Positions 50,863 through 60,347 of a DNA stretch of 62,950 bases are shown here, piece by piece. The translations under genes were made by a program, and so were the position numbers. This stretch comes from an uncultured Clostridia bacterium. GTDB taxonomy: Bacteria > Bacillota > Clostridia > Oscillospirales > Acutalibacteraceae. Positions within the stretch are counted from its first letter, which is position 1. Each line of letters starts with the position of its first letter. The notes beneath the pieces were generated by a model. It made no database searches and was not told the origin of the DNA. It saw nothing but the letters and a program-made list of their open reading frames with translations. The stretch is taken from the NCBI GenBank assembly GCA_944412445.1, contig CALYBJ010000015.1, positions 1-62,950 of the forward strand, written 5' to 3'.

Positions 50863-53800
50863 TCAGCCAAGTACGAGAGTAAGACCTGTGATGGCTTCGA
50901 TAAGCTTCTGAATCCATCTCATAAGTCTCTGCCAGAAGGAGAGATACTCTTCATCAATTTCTCCTTCAGTTTCGCCTACGATACCTTCAATACCTGTTTC
51001 AAAGAATACGGTATTGGCAGTGTCAGCGAATACATAAGGATCGTTGGCATCAAAGTAAGTTACAACTACAAGCTTGTAGCCTACATCGTCCTCTGTCGCC
51101 TTGTAGGCAGCTGAGGTTGCACCGTCAATCTTTTCTGACTTGTCGCCGGATACTCTGTACCACTGATAGTTAATATAATCGTTTGCCTTGTCGGGCATAC
51201 CGGTTATTACTACTGAAAGTGTTTCTCCTGACTGAGGTGTTCCAAGAACGCCTACAACATAGTTAAGCTCACATTTAACAACAGTAAGCGTTACTACCTG
51301 TGAAATGGTGTTGTAGTTTTTTGAATCGGTAGGTGTAAATACTACCTTGTAGTTTGTATATACGCCTAAGTTCTGAGGAACTGTTCCGCTTGCGTTTTCA
51401 TAGGCAAATGTACCGTCGCCCTGACCGGGTGTGCCGAATGTTACGAATGTAAGGTCATAGCCGAACTGAAGGGTACCCTCTGTGGGGAATGTTACGGGGC
51501 CTGTATAATCAGCCTTGGTGATTTCAGTTGTGGCAGAAGCTTCGTTTACTATTACAAGAACATAGTTGCCTGCCGCTGAGCCTTCAAGCTTATATGTAAT
51601 TCCGGAAATCTGCTGTATTCCGGCGTCGGGGCTGAGAGCTGTTGCCGTGCCTGCCGTAATGTATACGGTAACAAAGCTGTCTACGGGAGCATAGCCTGTA
51701 ATATTCGTAAATTCAATGTCAACAGTTGTTGAACCGTTGTAGGGTCTTGTTACGCCTGATACATAAGCGCTGAGAGTTCTTACGGTAATATCGGCAGAAG
51801 CGTCATTTGCCTTGATTTCATAGTTGTTTGCATCTGCGCCTGCAAGTGCAAGACCTGCTGCTGTTACAGCCTTGTCTGTGCCTACATTTACATCGGCAAA
51901 GGAGAAGGAATAGCCTTCCGCAAGCTTAACATCGTCGTCACCGATTACGCCTGAGGTCGAAACCTGAGCTGTGGCAACGGTTGTGCCGTCGTATACCTTA
52001 TCCTGTGCGCTGATAACAACATTGAAGGGAGCCTTGTTTATTGTAAATGTGCCTACGCTGAGACCGGATACGGGGCCGAAGTAATCTTCTGTGTATCCGC
52101 CGTCGGGCTCTGCGGGAATTGCAATATCAACTGTTACATTATATGTTCCTGCATTTACGGGCACTGATGTTGAACCGTTGTATTTAACGGTGATTGCGCC
52201 TATGTAGTTTGCATATTCGCCCTTTGCGGTAACTGTAGCCGCATGAGCTTTTCCGTCGTATGTCAAGTCTGAAGGTACGGTAATATTAAGCTCACTTACA
52301 GTAACCTGCTTCATTTCCTCAATTACTTCCGAGGTAGGAGCTGACTGAGCTGTTCCCTTATAACCCATATCTTCCTTAGCGGTAAGAACTACATAGATGG
52401 TGTTATCTACGTCATCCTTAACAACCTTATATGTTGTTCCTGTTGCTCCGCTTATAGGAGTATTGCCGCGGTACCACTGGTATGTGTACGCATCCTCTGA
52501 TGAGGGAGCCATACCGCTGAGGTTCAGTGTAAGAGTCTGGTCAACCATGGGTGAACCCTGGATTACGGGAATACCTGTAATTGCCTTCTGAATTACGGTA
52601 ATTTCGATTTGGGCTTCTACCGTATTGTAGTTTACGGTGTCAGCAGGAGTAAATACTGCGGTTACCGTTTCGTCATTGCCGTAAACAGCGATTGTGTCGC
52701 CGTTCTTAATAGCCATTGTTCCGGGTACGGAAGCGTTGTTATTGGAGTTAGTTACTGTGTATGCGCCGAATACTGCGGTACTGTAAGCGTCGCCGGTTTC
52801 AACAGTCGCGTTAAGATCTCCTGCAACAACAGGTGTTGCTTTGTTAACTGTAAGTATACCTGATGCGCCGCTGAAGTTATAGTTTGTGGCTGACATTCCC
52901 TGAACGTCTACAAGAATGTCGTATGTTCCTACTGTTTTATCTGCTGTGTATTCAGTGCTGAATACGGGAGCGCCTGAAATTGTTACATTGTCTGTGCTTT
53001 CACCGTCTGCAAAACCGCTGATAGTATAAGTAAATGAGGGTGCCGCTGCGCCGTATGTGATCTCCTTGTCGTCAGCCGCTACTGTAAGGTTCAGCTTTGC
53101 GATATTGACGGTAAGTGATGAAGCGTTGTCGATAACAAGCTGATAATCATCAGGATTCTGAAGAACTATTGCGCTTGTGTCTACTGTTACTTTCTTTCCG
53201 CTGCCTGCATTGGCGTCGGTCATTGTTCCCGTTGCCGCTATTGTTGCTTCATAAGAATCGCCGGCATTCGCTCCGGAAACATAAGTAAGCGTTACGCCTA
53301 CGGTGCTGTCGCCGGGAATGTAATCTCTGTCAGCCGCCGACGCGGTATAGTGAAGGGCTTTCTTTGTAACAGTCAGTGTGCCTGTGCCTGTGCTGTTAAG
53401 AAGGAAGTTGTTGTTATCATCAGCCAAAGCACCAAGGCTTGCTACCTGTATGGGATATTCGCCTACAGGAATTGATGAGTTATAAGCTGTCCACTCTCCG
53501 TTATACTGAATTAAGAATGTAAGATTCTGGGTCCAGCCGTCAGCCTTTGAGCTGTCGATGGGCGCTATATTCTGATATGTAACTGTAAAGTTTACTTTAT
53601 CCTCGCCGTATGTTACCGTTGCGTTTCCTGCCTCAACGGTTACATCTCTCTTATTTACCGTTAATGTTACGGAATACTCGGTTGTTCTGTAGTTGCCCTC
53701 GGAGCTTCCTGTGGGAGTCCAAACAAGAGTTACGGTCTGAGTTCCGGCATTGGGATATGTTGCGGAATCAATTCCCTTGTAGCTCCATGTACCTGTTACG

Positions 53801-56136
53801 GTCCTGCCGTCAGCGCCTACCGCCGAATAATCGGAGAAAGGAACAAGCTGAGCGTAAGTGCTTCCGTATACGCCTGTTTTTGCGGAATCACCTGTTACAA
53901 TAACATCCGAAGGAACGATAGTACATGTAACAACATCTTCGGTTCCTAAACGGTTGTATGTACCGGAGGAAGCGAATGAAGTATCGGCGTTAACCTTTAC
54001 TTTAATATAATATGTGCCTGCGTCCCTGGGAAGTCCGTCTGTCCATTGTGCCTGATCCGTTGAATACTGATATGTAACGGCTGTGGCATTATTTCCGGAG
54101 CCTGAGCCGTTTCCTGTAATATTATAAACATCTGTTACAACAGTATCGTCATAAGTAGCGTCTGCGCCTGTTTCAATACCCTTGTCAATAATTCCGATGT
54201 TAAAATCTACTCCGGGAACAAGGGGAGATCCTGTATAATCCGCAGTAAAGGATGTTGAAGTGGTAGCAGCGCTTATGGGGTTGCCCTTATCGGTAACGGC
54301 AACTCTTACGGAAGAAGGATCTTTTAATGTATAGTTAAGATATATAACAAGCGTCTGAGTTGAAGTTATTGTAGTTCCTGCATCGGTAAGAGGAGCGCCT
54401 GTGGCTCTCCACTGGTCGATATTGTTAATATCCCTGTTAGCGTATGTTCCATTGTTAACCTTTTCGGTAGTCTGGCTTACAAGCTCATAGTAATAGCTGT
54501 TTCTTGAGTTTCCGCCGCCGCCGAAGTATACCTTATCGTTAACATTGCCTACTAAACCGTTGTAAGAAACTGTGCTGCCAACTCTTGCATAAGCTTTTGT
54601 TGTCTGAATATTGGGGTCATATACATGAGATACACTCTGAAGGTTAGCATCGTTTACAGTGTTTTTATAGTAACGGTAAACAATAGCATACTGTGTTCCG
54701 CTTGTGCCGGGAGCACCGTTTGTAATATACGCCGATTTAATTTCACCTGTGTTGGCGCCGGACTGGTATGTAGCAAGGCTTGAAGCGTCAACAAGATACT
54801 GATCGTTATTCTTTACATTTTCGGCATAGCCTTCGGGTGTGTAATACTTCATTGAAGTATAACCGAAAACCTTCTCAACTTCATTTGAAGTATTTGATGT
54901 ATTGGAACCAAAATAACCGCCGTCTGCGTTCCATGTTTTCTCACTTTTCTGAGAACCGATTGTATTAACATTCTGAGCAACGCCTACTACGGGGTAAGCT
55001 CTTCTTGCGTAGTTTGACGGATTGTCATCAGATCTTACGGTGTAAACAAGATCTTCCGCACCGGGGATTCCAACCTGTTTTTCACCCTGAACATGCTCAA
55101 AGGTAGATGTAATATCCGTTCCGGAGCTTATAACAGGATAATTTGTTCCCGTATACATAACACCAGCGGAATAGTTTACGCTTATACCGCCGCCGCCCCA
55201 GTTATTATTTCCCTGAGACTCCCAGCCAACCGTTGAGGTGCTGATTGAAGTGTCGCCTAAAAGGTGTGCGTCGTTTGAATATACGCCGATACCGATTGTT
55301 ACAACCTGGTTTGATTCGTTACATGTACCGGAAGCGTCAAGAGCACCTGAACGGGCCTGTACCGAAATCGTACCGCCTTGCGTATTAACTGTGCCGCCGT
55401 AAATACCGTATGACATAGCGTAATGGTAAGAAGCTGATCCCTGAACGGCTGTGTTAGCCGAATATGAACCTACGTTGATTTTACCTGAGGAAGTAACAGT
55501 ACCTTCGTTATATACACCGCAGCTGTAAATAAACTGATCGGCATAGCATCCGCCTGTACCTGACGTAGGATGAGCCATTGCCGCATAGCTTTCAACCGTT
55601 ACTGCGCTGCCTATTGTAAGATTTGCACCGGAGCCTAAGTTGGCAATAGCGCTTACCTTTGCGCCGTAGTTATCACGGCCGCTGCCCAACTGATTGTTAT
55701 AGTTGATTTTCATTATTCTGATGGTACCTGTTCCGGTAATGTTAAGAGTACCTCTGTTTGTAAGAAGTCCCCAGAACTGATCGGAAAGAGGATAGCTTGT
55801 GCTCATGATGCTTGCACTTGTATCCTTGGTATCCCAGTAAATGCTCTTATTGTTCATTTCGAGATTAACGGTAACGCCTGAAGGAACCTGATTCAGTTTT
55901 GAAGAAACTGAAAGATTATTTGTTAAGGTGATATTTATAATATCTCCTGTTCCTGCTGAAGACATGGCGTTATTCCAATCGTTTTGACTGGCAACGCGAA
56001 AACTTTTGGTTGCCGCAGACGCTTCCTGAATAAAATCACCGAGAAGATAGCTTCCGCCGGTAAGCGTCAGGCAAACAACTAAGCAGGCAATTACTATCTG
56101 CATTAGTTTTTTCTTTGCTTTGACATTACTAAACAT
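50863..56136 (-). CDS. Giant MBG/YDG-repeat surface protein
   Basis: This 1,757-residue protein has a signal peptide (hydrophobic IVIACLVVCLTLTGG, predicted cleavage after ASA near residue 41). A beta-helix-like N-terminal part of about 350 residues follows, with NITLTNNLSVSS and repeated 'GTV..SGKINVG' turns. A long series of immunoglobulin-like domains comes next: MBG (VTVEAGNATVTYGED, LTVAADDKEITYGAAAP, LTYDGKAHAATVTA), YDG (AQDKVYDGTTVATA) and Ig-like YQWYR repeats (two clear copies). It ends with an acidic stretch and an amphipathic tail, FWQRLMRWIQKLIEAIT. There is no LPxTG and no S-layer-homology domain. A consensus promoter, long leader and strong terminator suggest abundant expression. 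It is probably an adhesin or coat protein. Confidence 0.87.
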   Translation of the reverse strand: MFSNVKAKKKLMQIVIACLVVCLTLTGGSYLLGDFIQEASAATKSFRVASQNDWNNAMSSAGTGDIINITLTNNLSVSSKLNQVPSGVTVNLEMNNKSIYWDTKDTSASIMSTSYPLSDQFWGLLTNRGTLNITGTGTIRIMKINYNNQLGSGRDNYGAKVSAIANLGSGANLTIGSAVTVESYAAMAHPTSGTGGCYADQFIYSCGVYNEGTVTSSGKINVGSYSANTAVQGSASYHYAMSYGIYGGTVNTQGGTISVQARSGALDASGTCNESNQVVTIGIGVYSNDAHLLGDTSISTSTVGWESQGNNNWGGGGISVNYSAGVMYTGTNYPVISSGTDITSTFEHVQGEKQVGIPGAEDLVYTVRSDDNPSNYARRAYPVVGVAQNVNTIGSQKSEKTWNADGGYFGSNTSNTSNEVEKVFGYTSMKYYTPEGYAENVKNNDQYLVDASSLATYQSGANTGEIKSAYITNGAPGTSGTQYAIVYRYYKNTVNDANLQSVSHVYDPNIQTTKAYARVGSTVSYNGLVGNVNDKVYFGGGGNSRNSYYYELVSQTTEKVNNGTYANRDINNIDQWRATGAPLTDAGTTITSTQTLVIYLNYTLKDPSSVRVAVTDKGNPISAATTSTSFTADYTGSPLVPGVDFNIGIIDKGIETGADATYDDTVVTDVYNITGNGSGSGNNATAVTYQYSTDQAQWTDGLPRDAGTYYIKVKVNADTSFASSGTYNRLGTEDVVTCTIVPSDVIVTGDSAKTGVYGSTYAQLVPFSDYSAVGADGRTVTGTWSYKGIDSATYPNAGTQTVTLVWTPTGSSEGNYRTTEYSVTLTVNKRDVTVEAGNATVTYGEDKVNFTVTYQNIAPIDSSKADGWTQNLTFLIQYNGEWTAYNSSIPVGEYPIQVASLGALADDNNNFLLNSTGTGTLTVTKKALHYTASAADRDYIPGDSTVGVTLTYVSGANAGDSYEATIAATGTMTDANAGSGKKVTVDTSAIVLQNPDDYQLVIDNASSLTVNIAKLNLTVAADDKEITYGAAAPSFTYTISGFADGESTDNVTISGAPVFSTEYTADKTVGTYDILVDVQGMSATNYNFSGASGILTVNKATPVVAGDLNATVETGDAYSTAVFGAYTVTNSNNNASVPGTMAIKNGDTIAVYGNDETVTAVFTPADTVNYNTVEAQIEITVIQKAITGIPVIQGSPMVDQTLTLNLSGMAPSSEDAYTYQWYRGNTPISGATGTTYKVVKDDVDNTIYVVLTAKEDMGYKGTAQSAPTSEVIEEMKQVTVSELNITVPSDLTYDGKAHAATVTAKGEYANYIGAITVKYNGSTSVPVNAGTYNVTVDIAIPAEPDGGYTEDYFGPVSGLSVGTFTINKAPFNVVISAQDKVYDGTTVATAQVSTSGVIGDDDVKLAEGYSFSFADVNVGTDKAVTAAGLALAGADANNYEIKANDASADITVRTLSAYVSGVTRPYNGSTTVDIEFTNITGYAPVDSFVTVYITAGTATALSPDAGIQQISGITYKLEGSAAGNYVLVIVNEASATTEITKADYTGPVTFPTEGTLQFGYDLTFVTFGTPGQGDGTFAYENASGTVPQNLGVYTNYKVVFTPTDSKNYNTISQVVTLTVVKCELNYVVGVLGTPQSGETLSVVITGMPDKANDYINYQWYRVSGDKSEKIDGATSAAYKATEDDVGYKLVVVTYFDANDPYVFADTANTVFFETGIEGIVGETEGEIDEEYLSFWQRLMRWIQKLIEAITGLTLVLG

Positions 56137-56349
56137 AAAATTTCCTCCTTTTGGAAAAGCCCTAAAAGGGCAAATAAGGATTTGTAACGGCGGTGAATTA
56201 TACGGATTAATCTGTAAAATTAAAAAAACCTGACCTGTTTTTGCAAATAAATTTTACAAATTAACGCCCAATTTTATAAAACACCGACCATAGTGCCTTA
56301 TGTGCGCTAATAAATATACAGCAAAGCGCACCGACACCTACACCGATAC
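56137..56349 (-). other. Long 5' leader of the giant surface-protein mRNA
   Basis: The predicted transcript begins near 56349 and runs about 210 bases before the ATG. It contains a possible long-range stem (GCGCT / AGCGC at about 56288-56316) and, just before the ribosome binding site, GCCC-TTTTA-GGGC followed by CTTTTCCAAAAGGAGG, where CTTTT can pair with AAAAG of the binding site. I recognise no known riboswitch class. A leader that stabilises the mRNA or gates translation is plausible. Confidence 0.45.
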
Positions 56350-56355
56350 ATTTTT

Positions 56356-56384
56356 ATTATATTTACTTATTATTCCATTGTCAA
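56356..56384 (-). promoter_or_regulatory. Consensus sigma-A promoter of the giant surface-protein gene
   Basis: On the minus strand TTGACA (56384-56379), exactly 17 bp, TATAAT (56361-56356): a full consensus match. Confidence 0.87.
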
Positions 56385-56486
56385 GTGAATTTTAACATAT
56401 TGTTAATTTTAAATATATTCAAACGCATTTTTTTGTGGTATTTGACTTGCAAGATAAACGCCTGAAGGAAAATAAAAGCAAAACTA

Positions 56487-56514
56487 TTGACTTTATTTTT
56501 TAATATTTTATAAT
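56487..56514 (+). promoter_or_regulatory. Sigma-A promoter of the membrane-protein pair
   Basis: TTGACT (56487-56492), 16 bp, TATAAT (56509-56514), about 55 bases before the ATG at 56570. The rest of the 433-base gap between the divergent genes shows no gene. Confidence 0.6.
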
Positions 56515-56569
56515 TGTATGTAAATACTTAACTGTATATAATTATAAAGAATATAAAGGAGGACGCCGT

Positions 56570-57763
56570 ATGAATACCAAAAAGCAATACTTCGGTTTCG
56601 GAAATATTATAAAATATTTTTTTATGTTTTGCGGCGTTACCTTTATTTACGGTTTAATAAAAGGCCTCAGGCTCTTTGACAGAGGACTTTTTGTTCTTTA
56701 TCTCGGTGATTTTTCAATAGGAAAATGTTCAAGATTTTTAATCGGCTCCGTTATAAGCATTTTCAGGGATACATATACAAAAGAGTGGATATATTCTTTT
56801 AATCTCGTATTTTTAATTTTGATATTTATTCTGTGCGGCTATTATATTTCCTCAGCCGCTGCGTCCTCTAAGAAAAGCAATACGCTGCCGGTTATGATTG
56901 TTTCGGCAATTTTTATTATGTGTCCGTTTTCTTTTGCGTCAATTTACGGCAGCAGATATTTCGGTCTTCTTGACATTTATGAATTTCTTGTTTTTCTTCT
57001 GTGTATAATGCTGGGAAAAAACAAATATCTTTTTTATCTGATCCCTTTCTTATGCGCAGCAGGAGTTTTTATTCACGACTCGTATATTCTTGTATATCTT
57101 TGCCCGTGCCTTGCCGTATGCGCCTACTACGCAGTAAAACGGCACAAAAAAAGCATACCGGCGTTAACCGGCTTCGGAGTGTCCTCTGCGGCAGGCTTTG
57201 CAGCCTCTGTTTTTGTAGTTTTTTTCAGCCAGTCAACCATCAAAATGTCCGAAGCTCAGGTTATGGAATACCTGGCCGCAAAAGGTCAATGCTCCGTAAA
57301 CGAAGTAAGCGGCTATATTGAACAGTATCTGTTTAATAAAAACGTTTCATCCTCGCTTGATATCGACTATGGCTCCGATATTTGGGAAATGCTGAAATAT
57401 ATGGCGGCGTACAATTTAAACGGAATGTCTCCTGTTAATATTGTACAATTCCTCAGCGTTCTGCCGTTTATAATTTTTATGTACCGGATCTGGATTAAAT
57501 GCGCAAAAAGAAGCAGCGGCTTTTTCGGGAAAATTCCCTATATCCTGTTTATGCTTACGCCTGTTCCCGTTGCAGTTTCCCTTATTCTTTCAACGGATTT
57601 CGACAGGTTTCTGGCGACAATAATCATTACTCAATGTTTTTATCTTTTTATGTGCGTCAAGGAAAAAGACAAAAATGTTTCTGCTGTTTTGTCTTACATA
57701 CGAAGGAATCTTTATTTGCTGGCGATGCCCTGTTTCTTTATTTTTCTCGGAAATATGGCTTAA
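56570..57763 (+). CDS. Multipass membrane protein of unknown function
   Basis: I do not recognise this 397-residue protein. It has about ten hydrophobic segments, a conserved-looking loop between the first two (RLFDRGLFVLYLGDFSIGKCSRFLIG), and an extracellular or lumenal loop of about 60 residues in the middle (SEAQVMEYLAAKGQCSVNEV to SDIWEMLKYM). The layout resembles EpsG-like or GT-C-type envelope polysaccharide proteins, but no catalytic motif can be named. AAAGGAGGACG precedes the ATG. It is translated with the next gene, 11 bases downstream, and is divergent from the giant surface protein. Confidence 0.78.
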   Translation: MNTKKQYFGFGNIIKYFFMFCGVTFIYGLIKGLRLFDRGLFVLYLGDFSIGKCSRFLIGSVISIFRDTYTKEWIYSFNLVFLILIFILCGYYISSAAASSKKSNTLPVMIVSAIFIMCPFSFASIYGSRYFGLLDIYEFLVFLLCIMLGKNKYLFYLIPFLCAAGVFIHDSYILVYLCPCLAVCAYYAVKRHKKSIPALTGFGVSSAAGFAASVFVVFFSQSTIKMSEAQVMEYLAAKGQCSVNEVSGYIEQYLFNKNVSSSLDIDYGSDIWEMLKYMAAYNLNGMSPVNIVQFLSVLPFIIFMYRIWIKCAKRSSGFFGKIPYILFMLTPVPVAVSLILSTDFDRFLATIIITQCFYLFMCVKEKDKNVSAVLSYIRRNLYLLAMPCFFIFLGNMA

Positions 57764-57774
57764 AGGAGGCGCTT

Positions 57775-58749
57775 ATGACGGTTTCGGATAAATCCATGAA
57801 AAAACGGTATATAAGTTTTTGCCTGTTTTTTTATATCACTCTTATTATTCTGCCTGTATTTGCTTTCAGCGGCGCAGATTTAAAAGGAGCTTACGCTGCT
57901 TTTTTTAAAATTCCGGCTTTAAATTATCTTCTTTACGCTGCTCCCGGGGTTCTTTGCGTATTTTTTGTCAAATCGAAAGCTCTTTTGAATAAACAAATCT
58001 TTTATAACTATGCTTTCATTTTGATTCTTGAGGCGCTTATTATTCTGTACGGCTTAAAAAACGCCGCCGGTTCATACACCTTTGCTTTTGCGGGGATTCT
58101 TCTGATTTCAGCCGCTCTTATTAATTTTAACGAGCTTGCCGCGTGTCTTATTCTGATACCGGGAATATTCATAAAAAACCTCTCCTTCGGATATATTATC
58201 GGAGCATATTTTCCCGTTTTAATCCTGCTTGCGGTTTCGTTTTTTCAAGGCAGAAAAAATCCCGAAAAAAAATCATCAGCCTTCCTGTTTCCTGCATATT
58301 GTTATATAGCGGTTCTTGCGGCGGTTCTTACGGCGGCAAAAATTTTGATTATAAGATTCAACAGCGCCCTTAACCTTAACACCGCAAGGGATTATATGAA
58401 TTTTGTTTTCGGAATTGTTTTGGTTGCTGCCGCCTTTGTAATTTTCTGTTTAAGCTCCTTTCCTTTGCTTAAAAGCATTCAAACCGGTATTATTCTAAAA
58501 GTTCTGACTGTTTTTGCAGGGATTTATCCCTTGACGGCTCTGGAAACCGGACTTTTAACTTCTTTTATTTCACCTGATTTTAAAACTGTCATCCTGTTTG
58601 TTCTTCTGTTATATGCAGTTCAGAACATTCATTTTAATTTTACTTTTGAAAATCAATTTGCTCCTCCTGCAAAATTAACCGAAAAGCCGGCGGCGGCTTT
58701 TGCAGCAGCAATTCTTTTCTGCGGTTTTACATTAGGAAATACACTTTGA
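57775..58749 (+). CDS. Multipass membrane protein, partner of the preceding gene
   Basis: This 324-residue unrecognised protein consists of about ten hydrophobic helices with short loops and a basic N-terminus (SDKSMKKRY). The ATG at 57775 has an AAAGGAGG site; an open frame extends upstream to 57499 but only overlaps the preceding gene, so it is not used. The arrangement with its neighbour (same promoter, similar size, both polytopic) suggests a two-component membrane complex or tandem relatives. Function cannot be inferred. Confidence 0.78.
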   Translation: MTVSDKSMKKRYISFCLFFYITLIILPVFAFSGADLKGAYAAFFKIPALNYLLYAAPGVLCVFFVKSKALLNKQIFYNYAFILILEALIILYGLKNAAGSYTFAFAGILLISAALINFNELAACLILIPGIFIKNLSFGYIIGAYFPVLILLAVSFFQGRKNPEKKSSAFLFPAYCYIAVLAAVLTAAKILIIRFNSALNLNTARDYMNFVFGIVLVAAAFVIFCLSSFPLLKSIQTGIILKVLTVFAGIYPLTALETGLLTSFISPDFKTVILFVLLLYAVQNIHFNFTFENQFAPPAKLTEKPAAAFAAAILFCGFTLGNTL

Positions 58750-58752
58750 TGC

Positions 58753-58781
58753 TTGTATTAAAAATCAATTTATGATATTAT
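58753..58781 (+). promoter_or_regulatory. Sigma-A promoter of ddl
   Basis: TTGTAT (58753-58758), 17 bp, TATTAT (58776-58781), about 34 bases before the ATG. Confidence 0.6.
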
Positions 58782-58815
58782 TAGCGTTAAGCTTATCTTT
58801 AGGAGAGAATAAGTT

Positions 58816-59871
58816 ATGAATACGGTTCTTGTGCTTTTCGGCGGAAAATCAAGCGAATACGAGGTTTCGCTTAATTCCGCATATTCGGTTATCAAAAACA
58901 TTCCGAAGGACAAATACAATATTTTAATGACGGGTATTACAAAGGACGGCAGATGGCTGTTTTACGAAGACGACATTGAGCTAATCCCCTGTGACAAATG
59001 GCAGTCGGGCAAATGCTCAAGGGCTGTGCTTTCAACGGACTTCGGCGACAAGTCGGTTATTGTTTTTGAAAACGGCTCCTGTAAAAAAATCCCCGTTGAT
59101 ATATGCTTCCCCGTGCTTCACGGCAAAAACGGCGAAGACGGCACCATCCAGGGGCTTTTTGAGCTTGCCGGCATACCCTTTGTAGGCTGCGGCGTGCTTT
59201 CAAGCGCCATGTGCATGGATAAAGCCGTTACAAATACAATCGCCGACTGTAACCGTATCGCTCAGGCAAAATGGCTTTCCCTGAATTTTTCCGAATACGG
59301 CGAAAACAAAGAAGCCTTTGCGGATAAATGCGTTAAGGAGCTGGGGCTTCCCGTTTTTATAAAGCCGGCAAACGCAGGGTCGTCGGTAGGAATTTCAAAG
59401 GCGAAAACAAAGGAAGATATTTTAAAGGCCATGGAAACAGCCTTCAGGGAGGATTCCAAAATCGTAGCCGAGGAAGCCGTTGACGGCAGAGAGGTTGAAT
59501 GCGCCGTTATAGGAAACGATTATCCAATCGCGTCGGTTATCGGCGAGATACTCCCTTCCAATGAATTTTACGACTACGAGGCAAAATACATAAGCAATGA
59601 GTCAACTCTCTGTATTCCCGCAGACATTCCACGGGAAAAAAGCGATGAAATCAGAAATATTGCTCTTAAAGCATATAAAACCATGGGCTGCAAAGGGCTT
59701 TCGAGAGTGGATTTCTTTATAAGAAATTCCGACGGCGCGGTGCTTTTCAACGAAATCAACACAATGCCCGGATTTACCTCCATAAGTATGCACTCAAAGC
59801 TTTTTGAAGCTTCGGGAATACCCTACGGGGAGCTTGTTGACCGTCTTATAACTCTGGGACTTGAAAAATAA
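58816..59871 (+). CDS. ddl: D-alanine--D-alanine ligase
   Basis: Ddl makes the D-Ala-D-Ala dipeptide that ends the peptidoglycan stem and is the vancomycin target. The 351-residue ATP-grasp enzyme has LFGGKSSEYEVSL at the start, PVLHGKNGEDGTIQG, KPANAGSSVGISKAK and NEINTMPGFTS. The omega-loop reads NEFYDYEAKY, with the tyrosine typical of D-Ala-adding enzymes, not the residues of D-lactate or D-serine resistance ligases. GGAGAG precedes the ATG. Confidence 0.95.
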   Translation: MNTVLVLFGGKSSEYEVSLNSAYSVIKNIPKDKYNILMTGITKDGRWLFYEDDIELIPCDKWQSGKCSRAVLSTDFGDKSVIVFENGSCKKIPVDICFPVLHGKNGEDGTIQGLFELAGIPFVGCGVLSSAMCMDKAVTNTIADCNRIAQAKWLSLNFSEYGENKEAFADKCVKELGLPVFIKPANAGSSVGISKAKTKEDILKAMETAFREDSKIVAEEAVDGREVECAVIGNDYPIASVIGEILPSNEFYDYEAKYISNESTLCIPADIPREKSDEIRNIALKAYKTMGCKGLSRVDFFIRNSDGAVLFNEINTMPGFTSISMHSKLFEASGIPYGELVDRLITLGLEK

Positions 59872-59891
59872 TATAACGGGAAAGAAAAAAT

Positions 59892-60314
59892 ATGGAAGAC
59901 ATCAAAAAGGACATTATGATAACGATAAAGGATTCCCATGTTATCGACGACAAAAAGGAATCCTATGAAATCACCACTCACGGAAAATTTTACGGAGAAA
60001 AGGACAACTATACAATCGAGTACGACGAGCAGTACGACGAATTAAAGGGCTGTCACACGGTTCTTAAAATTACCGGAGGAAGCTGTGTTTCCCTTGTAAG
60101 AACGGGAGCTTATAACTCGGAGCTTGTAATAGAAAAAAACAAGCGCCACAACTGCCAGTACAACACTCCCTACGGAGCCTTTTTAATGGGTATTTTCGCT
60201 TCAAAGGTAAAGTCGGATATAATCGAGGGCAAAGGCGTGCTTGACCTTAAATACACAATAGATTTTTACGGCGGAATAGCCAGCGAAAACGAAATGAAGA
60301 TAACAATATCCTAA
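59892..60314 (+). CDS. DUF1934 (YwiB-like) beta-barrel protein
   Basis: This 140-residue protein matches DUF1934: IKDSHVIDDKKESYEITTHGKFY, YTIEYDEQYDELKG, GGSCVSLVRTG and TPYGAFLMGIFASKV. The family has a lipocalin-like barrel of unknown ligand. In Bacillus the homologue ywiB also lies directly upstream of argS, so the order is conserved. It starts 20 bases after ddl and 33 bases before argS, in one likely operon. Confidence 0.9.
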   Translation: MEDIKKDIMITIKDSHVIDDKKESYEITTHGKFYGEKDNYTIEYDEQYDELKGCHTVLKITGGSCVSLVRTGAYNSELVIEKNKRHNCQYNTPYGAFLMGIFASKVKSDIIEGKGVLDLKYTIDFYGGIASENEMKITIS

Positions 60315-60347
60315 AAATACAGCGCAGAAAGCGAAAGGAAGAAGAAA

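Noticed and set aside
57499..57774. Upstream extension of the second membrane-protein gene
   Set aside because: It overlaps the preceding gene in another frame and lacks a ribosome binding site, whereas ATG 57775 follows AAAGGAGG.
58816..59871. Vancomycin-resistance ligase (VanG-like) rather than housekeeping Ddl
   Set aside because: The omega-loop tyrosine in NEFYDYEAKY and the lack of vanH, vanX or vanT neighbours indicate an ordinary D-Ala-D-Ala ligase.
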